Below are positions 54,333 to 61,642 of a DNA stretch of 62,624 bases, one piece after another. The position numbers and the translations under genes were made by a program. Position 1 is the stretch's first letter. Each line of letters starts with the position of its first letter. This stretch comes from Prevotella sp. (GTDB lineage: Bacteria > Bacteroidota > Bacteroidia > Bacteroidales > Bacteroidaceae), in contig JAGCDO010000011.1 of NCBI GenBank assembly GCA_017651265.1, positions 1 to 62,624 of the forward strand, in the 5' to 3' direction. Under the pieces are notes generated by a model. The model was not told the origin of the DNA, ran no database searches, and was given only the letters and a program-made list of their open reading frames with translations.

Positions 54333-57005
54333 TTATTCTGAACTTTTTATCGAATTTCTTAAAACACCGGCCGAGAGAGCGGGAATGGATAGCACCACAT
54401 CGTTCCCGTCTATCGTAGCATTGGACTTCTTCAGCGCAACGGCATTTTTGTTTTCCATACTATTAGCTACAGTCAGTGACCCCGGGGCATAATACGCATA
54501 TTCAGCCCCCGACACACCCTTCCAATAGCCTTTGATGCGCAGGGTGGCCGATTGCTCCGTGGGGTTCACCACCTTCACAATCACATCGGCACCATTCTCC
54601 GACATCGTGGTACTCACACTGATATCACCCGTCTCACCGCTGTGTGCCAGACGGTACTTCGAGAAATGATCATACCAAAGCTCTGTTACCTGACAGTTCG
54701 GTGCCTTGAACAAATCCTTATAGTCGAAATTGATGAACGCATTATTCCAGTCGGGCGCATCCGTACGACGGATGAACAAGGCCGCAGCACCCATCGCCAC
54801 CACATCACGCTGTTCGCACATATTGAGGAACCCACCTGCAAACAATCCCGTACGCCAGTCGATACTGTTCAGGTTCCACTCAGAGATAAACAGTTTGATG
54901 TTCGGATTCGGTCCGTTGGCAATCATCTCCGCATAGCGGTCGTACTGCTGTCCTAAACGCACAGGCCCCGTGGCATAACCGCCCTGTTGCTCATAGTGGT
55001 GCAGACTCAGATAGTCGAAATAGTTACCGCTTCGTTGGATGAACTGCTCATCCTCGCGGAACCCGCCACAAGCGATGATCTTAATCGAAGGATCAATCTT
55101 CCGCATCGCCGTACTGAAGTCGCGTACGCACTTCTCATAGCGGTCTATACCCATCTCCCACATCTCATTGTCTATCTCCCAATACTTTACGTTATACGGT
55201 TCCGGATGACCGTTGGCTGCTCGCTTTGCACCCCATTCATCCGTGGCAGGAGCATTACAGTAGCGCACCCAGTTCACCGCATCCTGCAGAATCTGGTCGT
55301 ACTCCTCAGCAGGACGTTCGAACTTCACGCTCACCACGATGATCGGTTCCGAATTCACCTCACGACAGAAGCGGATGAACTCATCCGTACCGAAGCAGTT
55401 CTGGTCGTAATCCATCCACATCCAGTGTGCCCAACGCTCACGGTTCTCCTGCGGACCGATACCCCATTTCCAGTCGTACTGGGCCACGTAGCCACCACCT
55501 GGCCAGCGCAGACAGGTGGGATGCAACTCTTTCACGGCTTGCAGGATGTCGGGACGGAACCCGCCCAGATTCTTACCCGTCTGCGTGGTCATCGTCGCCA
55601 TATCCACCTGCACCGTTCCGTTCTTCACCATAATGACGAAGTCGCAGTCGCAACTAAACCTGGTGATCCTCTTGGCGTTCTCTACGCCTAGTTTTTCAAG
55701 GGAACTGGGTATCGGGACGGTCTCCACGCAGATTCTGCAATGACCGTCGGTACCTTCAATCATCTGGGGAACGAGCGTGAAGTCATATTTCTTCCACTCC
55801 TTGCTCACCTTAAATGACTGGCGAGCGATAATATTGCCTTTTGTACTGCGCAGTCCGACAATCAGCTCTCCTTTGCCTTTTGCATAGATGGAGCCTACAA
55901 GGTTATCGCCATCAATGTCCAGCGGACCTTGGAAGATGCCGGCCTCGGTCTTTCCAGCCGTAATCTCCTGCGAATAGCGCATGTTAATGGCATCATCCTT
56001 GATCAGACGGTATTTACCATCACCAAAGGCAGTCCACTGCTGGGCCACCGATGGGATCTGAACATCGCCAGGAGTCCCCTCAAACAGTACCTTACCATCA
56101 GCAGCAGTCAGTTTGATGTTACGATAGGTAGCCTCGGTATAGTTCACCCAGAAGGTAATGAAATTGCGATCGGCCTTCTCCAGTCCTTCGTAACTAACCA
56201 CCTCCTTATCGTCCCAATACACAGTGGCCTTACTCCCTCTGCTCACCACGCGCAGTTTGTGCCACTGCTGTTCCTCATTCACCTGCTCCTTAGTGGCAGG
56301 AGCCGATGCCAGTGGCACCAGTGTATTCATCCGCCGACCGGGGCGTCCGCCAAAGCCTTGCGACTCGTGTACCTCCATCTGACAGATAGAGAAATCGGCT
56401 GTAGAGCTCTGCTGTTGCAGTGCAGCCCGTGCGGCAGCCTCGTTGGCCGCATCGATCTGCGATTGAGTCTGTGCTGGAGTAAACGTTCTGCTCTCATAGT
56501 ACGGATCATGTATGCGGATATAATAAGGCGTTCCATCCGTTTTGTTTCGGAAGGCGAAACGGATATCCATCAGTCCCCCACTCCAGCTGCGCCTTGCCAG
56601 CTTGTACGATCGCCAGTTCACCTCCATCGTCAGGTCGAAGTCGCAGGTGTTGATACTGTCAATCTTCAGCGGTTGCTCATAGCGTGTAGGCGAATGAAGC
56701 ACCCTATCATCATCCATGAACCAGCCGTCGAAGTAACCGTCGCGTGGATGAATGCCAGGATACTGCTCAGGCTCGAACGAACGTTCCTGTATAAGCTCCT
56801 GCCAAACGCCGTTGTTGGCACTGAAATAGATGTGTTCAAACAACTGTCCGTACAGCATCTCATCAATGATCCCAGCGGGTTTCTTACTATCCACCGTGAT
56901 CACATATTCACTTGTGCTCTGCGCCTGGGCCACGGTTGCCAAACCCAGCATCAACAACCACACAACGCTCTTCACCATCTCCATCTTTCTTACTCCGACT
57001 GTCAT
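54333..57005 (-). CDS. GH51 alpha-L-arabinofuranosidase with inserted jelly-roll domains
   Basis: Removes arabinose side chains from xylan or arabinan. A signal peptide (VVWLLMLGLATVAQA) is followed by YGQLFEHIYFSANNGVW, which belongs to the catalytic fold, then by long beta-sandwich insertions (about residues 95-480) resembling LamG/CBM domains, and the rest of the GH51 TIM barrel with acid/base Glu614 (EIDNEMW) and nucleophile Glu709 (FISEWN), numbered from the longest start. A C-terminal beta-sandwich ends the protein. The signal-peptide methionines at 56984 and 56978 are likely alternative starts. It has its own promoter (57033-57064). Confidence 0.9.
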   Translation of the reverse strand: MTVGVRKMEMVKSVVWLLMLGLATVAQAQSTSEYVITVDSKKPAGIIDEMLYGQLFEHIYFSANNGVWQELIQERSFEPEQYPGIHPRDGYFDGWFMDDDRVLHSPTRYEQPLKIDSINTCDFDLTMEVNWRSYKLARRSWSGGLMDIRFAFRNKTDGTPYYIRIHDPYYESRTFTPAQTQSQIDAANEAAARAALQQQSSTADFSICQMEVHESQGFGGRPGRRMNTLVPLASAPATKEQVNEEQQWHKLRVVSRGSKATVYWDDKEVVSYEGLEKADRNFITFWVNYTEATYRNIKLTAADGKVLFEGTPGDVQIPSVAQQWTAFGDGKYRLIKDDAINMRYSQEITAGKTEAGIFQGPLDIDGDNLVGSIYAKGKGELIVGLRSTKGNIIARQSFKVSKEWKKYDFTLVPQMIEGTDGHCRICVETVPIPSSLEKLGVENAKRITRFSCDCDFVIMVKNGTVQVDMATMTTQTGKNLGGFRPDILQAVKELHPTCLRWPGGGYVAQYDWKWGIGPQENRERWAHWMWMDYDQNCFGTDEFIRFCREVNSEPIIVVSVKFERPAEEYDQILQDAVNWVRYCNAPATDEWGAKRAANGHPEPYNVKYWEIDNEMWEMGIDRYEKCVRDFSTAMRKIDPSIKIIACGGFREDEQFIQRSGNYFDYLSLHHYEQQGGYATGPVRLGQQYDRYAEMIANGPNPNIKLFISEWNLNSIDWRTGLFAGGFLNMCEQRDVVAMGAAALFIRRTDAPDWNNAFINFDYKDLFKAPNCQVTELWYDHFSKYRLAHSGETGDISVSTTMSENGADVIVKVVNPTEQSATLRIKGYWKGVSGAEYAYYAPGSLTVANSMENKNAVALKKSNATIDGNDVVLSIPALSAGVLRNSIKSSE

Positions 57006-57032
57006 AAGTTATTGCTTTTAGATTTATGTTTA

Positions 57033-57064
57033 CAAAGATAGTGCAAACCGAGCGAAATACCAAA
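57033..57064 (-). promoter_or_regulatory. Promoter of the GH51 gene (TTTG-N20-TATCTTTG)
   Basis: On the minus strand TTTG (57064-57061) and TATCTTTG (57040-57033) are exactly 20 bp apart, 28 bp upstream of the ATG at 57005. Confidence 0.7.
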
Positions 57065-57151
57065 GAAAAGTATGTATTTCTTTGGATTTCCGAGCGAAAG
57101 TATCTTCGACGAAGTCAATGATACGAATAAGCTGGATGAAGTCAAAGATCT

Positions 57152-57649
57152 CTATACATCAAACAGTAATGAGATGGTTTCACTGAATTCTTCTATAGCT
57201 TGTGGCAATTGGGGGCAATTCAGTCGTGAGAAGATGGCAACAAAGTTTATCTGTCCATCCATTCTTCCCTCTGCTGTTTGCATATAATATTGGTCACGCC
57301 TTTCATATGTATTGAACCATCTTACAAACAACCGATGTCGAAAAGCCTGCTTTCCGTCTCCAGTAGCAGTCAGATAAAGTACAACTTCATTGTTTTGTTC
57401 AAAGAACTCTTCGATGATAGCAAAGATCGTTTGTTTGAGTTTCATATCAAGTGGTGATTTGCCGTGAAGCTCGTTAGTAATACTAAACTCGAAAGCACCA
57501 CTGGGTACAAACGCATTATTAAGTGTAAAATCGATGTTGAAGATAGCACCTGAATCACTGATAAAATAGTAATGATTAGGTTTCTCTGGTTTCTGCCATA
57601 CCCTATAAGGAGCATGCAGATTAATGATGTTTAATCTGAGCCTGTTCAT
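57152..57649 (-). CDS. DUF6169-like protein of unknown function
   Basis: A 165-residue soluble protein without signal peptide. YFISDSGAIFNIDFTLNN, FEFSITNE and a C-terminal MDGQINFVAIFSRLN look like the Bacteroidetes DUF6169 family, to which it is assigned with moderate trust. The start at 57649 (MNRLRLNIINL) is preferred to one 11 codons upstream, which would overlap the stop of the small gene at 57675-57842. The small gene lies 25 bp upstream in the same direction, so the pair is probably one transcript. Function unknown. Confidence 0.65.
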   Translation of the reverse strand: MNRLRLNIINLHAPYRVWQKPEKPNHYYFISDSGAIFNIDFTLNNAFVPSGAFEFSITNELHGKSPLDMKLKQTIFAIIEEFFEQNNEVVLYLTATGDGKQAFRHRLFVRWFNTYERRDQYYMQTAEGRMDGQINFVAIFSRLNCPQLPQAIEEFSETISLLFDV

Positions 57650-57674
57650 AGTAATAAGATTTAAGAGAGGATGA

Positions 57675-57842
57675 CTATGCAAATATCTCTTCCATTGTCA
57701 TCCCCGACATTCTTTTCTGTTGAATCTCTTCGAGTTCACGTTGTTTTTCCTCCATTCGCAGTTTCTTGTCTTCCATATACTGGCGGAACGCTGCGCGGAC
57801 TTCCTCTCGAGTCCTTTTCTTTTTTGTTGTTTCCATACTCAT
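57675..57842 (-). CDS. 55-residue charged helical protein
   Basis: A short frame encodes a very charged, probably helical protein (TKKKRTREEVRAAFRQYMED, then KKLRMEEKQRELEEIQQKR), ending EEIFA before TAG. It is below the usual size cut-off, but a perfect promoter lies 25 bp upstream (57868-57899), and the DUF6169-like gene follows. The arrangement of a tiny charged protein before a larger partner is common in small two-gene modules. No family was recognised and no function is claimed. A start two codons later is possible. Confidence 0.65.
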   Translation of the reverse strand: MSMETTKKKRTREEVRAAFRQYMEDKKLRMEEKQRELEEIQQKRMSGMTMEEIFA

Positions 57843-57867
57843 AAAATATTAGATGATTATTCAACTG

Positions 57868-57899
57868 CAAAAGTAATAATATGATTCCATATCTCCAAA
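57868..57899 (-). promoter_or_regulatory. Promoter of the two-gene unit (TTTG-N20-TACTTTTG)
   Basis: On the minus strand TTTG (57899-57896) and TACTTTTG (57875-57868) are exactly 20 bp apart, 25 bp upstream of the ATG at 57842. Confidence 0.7.
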
Positions 57900-57958
57900 C
57901 TTTTGACGTTTTTTCTACATCTACTCTTATGTCTAAAAGGAGAATTCCGGGCAATTAA

Positions 57959-58102
57959 TGGTAATTACATGTAAACAAAAAAACTGGAATTAGCTGGTAT
58001 TAAAAACATATAATTACCATATAATTATCCATTAATTGCTGCGCGTAGTCATTATATGATTAATTATATGACTAATTACATGGTAATTACATGTAAACAA
58101 AA
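57959..58102. repeat. 22-bp direct repeat flanking an AT-rich palindrome
   Basis: TGGTAATTACATGTAAACAA plus AA occurs at 57959-57980 and, identical, at 58081-58102; both copies are followed by CTGGAA after a few bases. Between them are several TAATTA motifs and a 25-bp near-palindrome at 58048-58072. Confidence 0.8.
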
Positions 58103-58172
58103 CCCTGGAAATAAATATGTTCTTATGTTATTATGTCTAAAACGTTCTTCTGTCTAAATCGTTCTTCTGTCT

Positions 58173-59510
58173 TTATTTGTTGATTATGTCTTTCAGCAGT
58201 GTATTAAAGTCGATGACATCATCTGGTTTGGGCGAGTAGCCCAGGACGACTACCACCAGCTGGTGCGAGGGGAAGATGAAGATGTCCTGACCGTCGTGGC
58301 CGTCGCAATAGTACATATCCTTCGGCACGTCAGGGAACTTCCCGTTCCCGTTCAGCCAGAACAGCGAGCCATAGTGCTCACCACTGTCAGCTGCCGGTGT
58401 GCGTGTATAGTCCACCCATCCCTCCGGCAGGATCCTATTGGTTCCCACGCAGCCGTCATTCAAGTACAGCTGTCCGAACCGTGCGAAATCCCTTGCTGTG
58501 GCATAGAGGTACGACGACCCGATAGGCGTGCCGCTCATGTCCTGTTCAAACACCGGATTAACGATGCCTAACGGCGCAAAGAGACGTGTGTGCATATAGC
58601 TCAGGAACGCCTCGTCAGAGGGAAACATCCTGCGCAGATAGCGCACCACGATATTCGTACTGCCGCTGGAGTATTTCCAGTGCGTGCCCGGCTCAAACTC
58701 AAGCGGTTTGGATAGTGCGAACAGACCCATATCCCGTTCGCAGTGCAGCATGATATTGATGTCCGACCGCGCCCCATAGTCCTCGTTCCACTCCAGTCCG
58801 CTCTGCATCTGCATCAGGTCGTGCAAGGTAATCGCCTTGCGCCCGTCAGTCTGCCACTCAGGAAGTTCCATCGGGGCATGAATGTCCAGCAAACTGTCTT
58901 TCACAATGATACCAATCAGTGCGTTCACAAAACTCTTCGCCATGCTCCAGCTCAGCAGCTTCGTGTCCTTGCCAATTCCCTTGTCATAACACTCTGCTAC
59001 TACCCCACCCTTGTGCAGCACCAAGAAGGCAAAGGGATGACCGTGATAGGCTCGTTCGTTGACAAAGGCCTTGGCGATGGGTGCAAGACGTGCTGCCATG
59101 GCCGAATCACCCGCAGGCAGCTCAGCCTTGATGGTAGAATCCTGTTCCGCCAATGCTTTGTTCAGCACATCAAATGGGTACTGCTGTTTCCTCAGCTCAT
59201 CTACGCTTGCGCCACGCAGCAACGTCACGCCGTAGCCCTCGCGGTACACCGCCACCGATTTACCCCAAAGAAACCTACTGGTAACCGTCTTGTTCTTATA
59301 GTCAACCGTGTTCCTTGCATAGCGAATGAACGAAAAGTTCAGGTCGATCGCCTCCACGTCCTTCGCCTCCCGTCCCGATACAAACACCGCCGAAGCCAGA
59401 TTCTTCGCAGCATAGCCCGTAATGATAGGCAGCAGTCGGTTCAGGTAGATACACCCGCCAATAATGGCAAGAACGATTACAATGGCTACATAGCGTAATA
59501 CCTTTTTCAT
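58173..59510 (-). CDS. Beta-lactamase-like serine hydrolase (class C / PBP4* type)
   Basis: A 445-residue protein with an N-terminal membrane anchor (residues 6-20 or so). The active-site serine is in SMAK (Ser189, Lys192), the second motif is YSSG (in HWKYSSGSTNIV), and HDGQDIFIFPS near the end stands for the third. Such proteins act on beta-lactams, D-amino-acid peptides or esters; the substrate is unknown. The gene lies on the minus strand 15 bp after the small membrane protein gene, so the two may be one unit. Confidence 0.85.
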   Translation of the reverse strand: MKKVLRYVAIVIVLAIIGGCIYLNRLLPIITGYAAKNLASAVFVSGREAKDVEAIDLNFSFIRYARNTVDYKNKTVTSRFLWGKSVAVYREGYGVTLLRGASVDELRKQQYPFDVLNKALAEQDSTIKAELPAGDSAMAARLAPIAKAFVNERAYHGHPFAFLVLHKGGVVAECYDKGIGKDTKLLSWSMAKSFVNALIGIIVKDSLLDIHAPMELPEWQTDGRKAITLHDLMQMQSGLEWNEDYGARSDINIMLHCERDMGLFALSKPLEFEPGTHWKYSSGSTNIVVRYLRRMFPSDEAFLSYMHTRLFAPLGIVNPVFEQDMSGTPIGSSYLYATARDFARFGQLYLNDGCVGTNRILPEGWVDYTRTPAADSGEHYGSLFWLNGNGKFPDVPKDMYYCDGHDGQDIFIFPSHQLVVVVLGYSPKPDDVIDFNTLLKDIINK

Positions 59511-59525
59511 GGATAATCAGTTTGT

Positions 59526-59903
59526 TTATTTGTTCGGCAACAGCTTGGCATTGAAGTTTACCGGCTTGCCTTCGGAGTCGTAGGAGAATTGATTCTTGGG
59601 GTACTGCGGATTGTTTTCGATGAACTGTTTGTAGTCGTCAAAGCTTGTGAAGGCCTCCTTACTGCGGTTGCCGTCGTTGTCGATGGCATAGACCTTTCCC
59701 TCATCGGCGATTTTCGTTACGGCCTCGAAGTAGCTGCGATCCGTTTGCGCCTGCATGGCTGAATCGACAATCTCGGTTGAATCAACAGACTCTACATCCT
59801 TCATCTCGGGCGCGTTGGCCCTCTGCTGGCACCTCATGATGCTTCCAAGTAACATGAGTAACGTACCACCAATCAATAGCGCTTGCACATATGGCTTCTT
59901 CAT
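59526..59903 (-). CDS. Small membrane-anchored protein of unknown function
   Basis: A 125-residue protein with one N-terminal membrane segment (ALLIGGTLLMLLGSIM) followed by Cys25; the RC context is a poor lipobox, so an uncleaved anchor is as likely as a lipoprotein. The rest is soluble and acidic, ending NFNAKLLPNK. No family was recognised. It precedes the serine hydrolase gene and has a -7 box at 59944-59951. Confidence 0.65.
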   Translation of the reverse strand: MKKPYVQALLIGGTLLMLLGSIMRCQQRANAPEMKDVESVDSTEIVDSAMQAQTDRSYFEAVTKIADEGKVYAIDNDGNRSKEAFTSFDDYKQFIENNPQYPKNQFSYDSEGKPVNFNAKLLPNK

Positions 59904-59943
59904 AATCTTGTTGGTAATAAGTGGATTTATAGTTTATCGTGTG

Positions 59944-59951
59944 CAAATATA
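59944..59951 (-). promoter_or_regulatory. Candidate -7 box of the small membrane protein / serine hydrolase unit
   Basis: TATATTTG on the minus strand fits TAnnTTTG, 41 bp upstream of the ATG at 59903; the -33 position reads TTTA, one mismatch. Confidence 0.5.
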
Positions 59952-60036
59952 GGAAAAGATTTCGATATTGTAAAGGAATACACGATTATTTTCAAAAAAA
60001 GAAACTTTACAAGGGGAATATATGAAAAATTATTAT

Positions 60037-60044
60037 TACCTTTG
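60037..60044 (+). promoter_or_regulatory. Candidate -7 box of the anchor-J protein gene
   Basis: TACCTTTG fits TAnnTTTG, 25 bp before the ATG at 60069. The -33 region is not well matched. Confidence 0.5.
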
Positions 60045-60068
60045 CACAATCTAAATGCAATACAAAAA

Positions 60069-61284
60069 ATGAAAAAGCTTACAAGATTATTGTCATTGGC
60101 CTCTATTATGATGCCAATAACGCTTAGTGCCCAAAATGTTTACACCTGGGATTTCGAGTCCGAGGGTCAGTTCAACGAATGGACAATTGTCGATAAAGAC
60201 GGCGATGGGTTCAATTGGCAATACTTCAGTAATGAAGGTAGAGAAACTGGTCGTATGACGCCACATGGAGGAGAAGGTTTAGTGTTTTCAGCCAGTTATG
60301 ATAATGATATTTCATCTGCACTCACTCCTGATAACTGGCTGATATCGCCAGAGGTGAATCTTGGTGGCGTTCTTTCATTATGGGCTTGTGGACAGGATTC
60401 CAACGGTTATGATGCAGAAGTGTTCGGTGTCTATGTATGTGTGGGCAACTCCACCAATCCAGACGATTTCGTTCAGGTTGGTGCAGATATATCCCAACGC
60501 ATTCTTATGGGACTTTACGTATGATAATTATAAATCTCAATTTGAAGACTGGTCCGAAGAGGACAAGGATGGAGACGGCTACAGTTGGGGTTTCGCCTAT
60601 GGAGGTTACTACCCCACTGGTCAAACACCGGATTCTAAGGATGTTTTAATTTATAGTGAAAGCTATAATAATAATGGTGCTGCTCTTACCCCAGACAACT
60701 GGCTGTACACTCCGGAATTAATCCTTGGTGGTACTTTTAAGTTTTACGCTATGAACGATGATTACCCCGATGTGTTAGGTGTATATGTTGTAACGGAAGA
60801 CGGGGAATATCAGATACGTGAAGATTTTGCTCCGTCAGCTAATCATTGGACTGAGTATACCTTCGACACAAGAGCATACAATGGAAAGGTGGGTAAGATT
60901 GCTATTGTTCATCATAACTGTAGTGACGAATACACGGTATATGTTGACTATATCTCTTATGAGCCAGTAGGTTATACCCCCCCCGTGCAGATGGAAATAG
61001 ATGGACTTACCGAACCCAGTTTCACCATTCCTGGATTGAAACCCGGTACCGAATATGTCGTTGAGGTGCAGGCCTATAATGAAATGGGTAAAACAAAGTG
61101 GACCCCCGTAACCCACTTTACCACCACTAACAACGCTATTACAACCGGCATTGTGAATGGTCAAAGGGAATCGATCAATGGTCCAAGGGATGAATGGTAC
61201 ACGATCGACGGTAGAAAGCTTAACGGCAAGCCTACTGCCAAGGGAGTGTATATTCATAACGGCAAGGCGGTAGCCTACCCCTAG
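60069..61284 (+). pseudogene. Choice-of-anchor J (cleaved-adhesin-type) secreted protein, frameshifted
   Basis: The first frame (60069-60524) has a signal peptide and the first anchor-J domain: WDFESEGQFNEW, DKDGDGFNW and LTPDNWLISPEVNLGG. It stops at TGA after ISQRILMGLYV. The second frame, shifted by one base, carries the second domain (WDFTYDNYKSQFEDW, LTPDNWLYTPELILGG, EYTVYVDYISYEP), a fibronectin-type region and the sorting tail (DEWYTIDGRKL, KGVYIHNGKAVAYP). The end of the first domain is missing, so a deletion of some 45 or more codons with an out-of-frame join near 60490-60505 is inferred. The stop TAG lies in a CCCCTCC repeat. An assembly error between similar domains is possible. 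Confidence 0.8.
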
Positions 61285-61303
61285 CCCCTCCCAAAAGGAG
61301 GGG
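61285..61303. repeat. CCCCTCC/GGAGGGG hairpin at the stop codon of the anchor-J gene
   Basis: A perfect 7-bp stem (61285-61291 with 61297-61303) directly after the stop TAG at 61282-61284. The final codons TAC CCC TAG look repeat-derived; the paralog at 61641 ends differently (KAVVN). Confidence 0.75.
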
Positions 61304-61309
61304 AACTGA

Positions 61310-61337
61310 AAAAGAGGATGATCACTCATCCTCTTTT
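61310..61337 (+). terminator. Hairpin terminator downstream of the anchor-J gene
   Basis: AAAAGAGGATGA (61310-61321) pairs perfectly with TCATCCTCTTTT (61326-61337) around a TCAC loop, followed by CTTGTATATTT. It resembles the hairpin at 1313-1342, which likewise follows a CCCCTCC hairpin. Confidence 0.75.
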
Positions 61338-61614
61338 CTTGTATATTTCACACAGAATCGACAACTTTTTAATCTCCCGCAGAAATAGCAGAAATCACAG
61401 AAAGGCCATGCGGCATGACTATCCTCACGCAGAGACGCAGAGAGCGCAGAGTTCACGCAGAGAATTATTCTTGTGCCAATCACTTTGAGAATCAAATTTG
61501 GCTTCGCCTTCCTCCATCGCGACTCGGCATAACTGATGCAAGCATCGTTCTGCACTCACTGCTCTGTCGGTTCTGTGTGAAATAATATAATTCTCTGTGT
61601 GAGTGCGAAGAACT
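61338..61614. other. Intergenic stretch with CAGAGA-type repeats
   Basis: The region between the two convergent genes holds an ACGCAGAGACGCAGAGA-type repeat (61429-61461) and cagaaatagcagaaatcacag (61380-61400). No gene was seen. Confidence 0.6.
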
Positions 61615-61642
61615 GTCAACTGTCAACTATCAACTGTCAACT
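61615..61642. repeat. Heptamer array (G/A)TCAACT, four copies
   Basis: Units at 61615, 61622, 61629 and 61636, at the 3' end of the minus-strand gene; the first unit on the minus strand contributes to its TAG stop (61641-61643), exactly as at lemA. Confidence 0.8.

Larger units (their letters stand above)
57843..58172. other. AT-rich intergenic region with direct repeats
   Basis: The 330-bp gap before the two-gene unit contains its promoter (57868-57899), a 22-bp direct repeat (57959-57980 and 58081-58102), a near-palindrome (58048-58072) and an 18-bp-period pair CGTTCTTCTGTCTA just before the end of the serine hydrolase gene. No gene was seen. Confidence 0.7.

Noticed and set aside
57152-57842. 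Firm call of a toxin-antitoxin module
   Set aside because: Only size and order suggest it; no toxin or antitoxin motif is visible, so it is listed only as an open question.
61322-61619. Two short minus-strand open frames between the anchor-J genes
   Set aside because: They translate CAGAGA-type repeats and the terminator hairpin.
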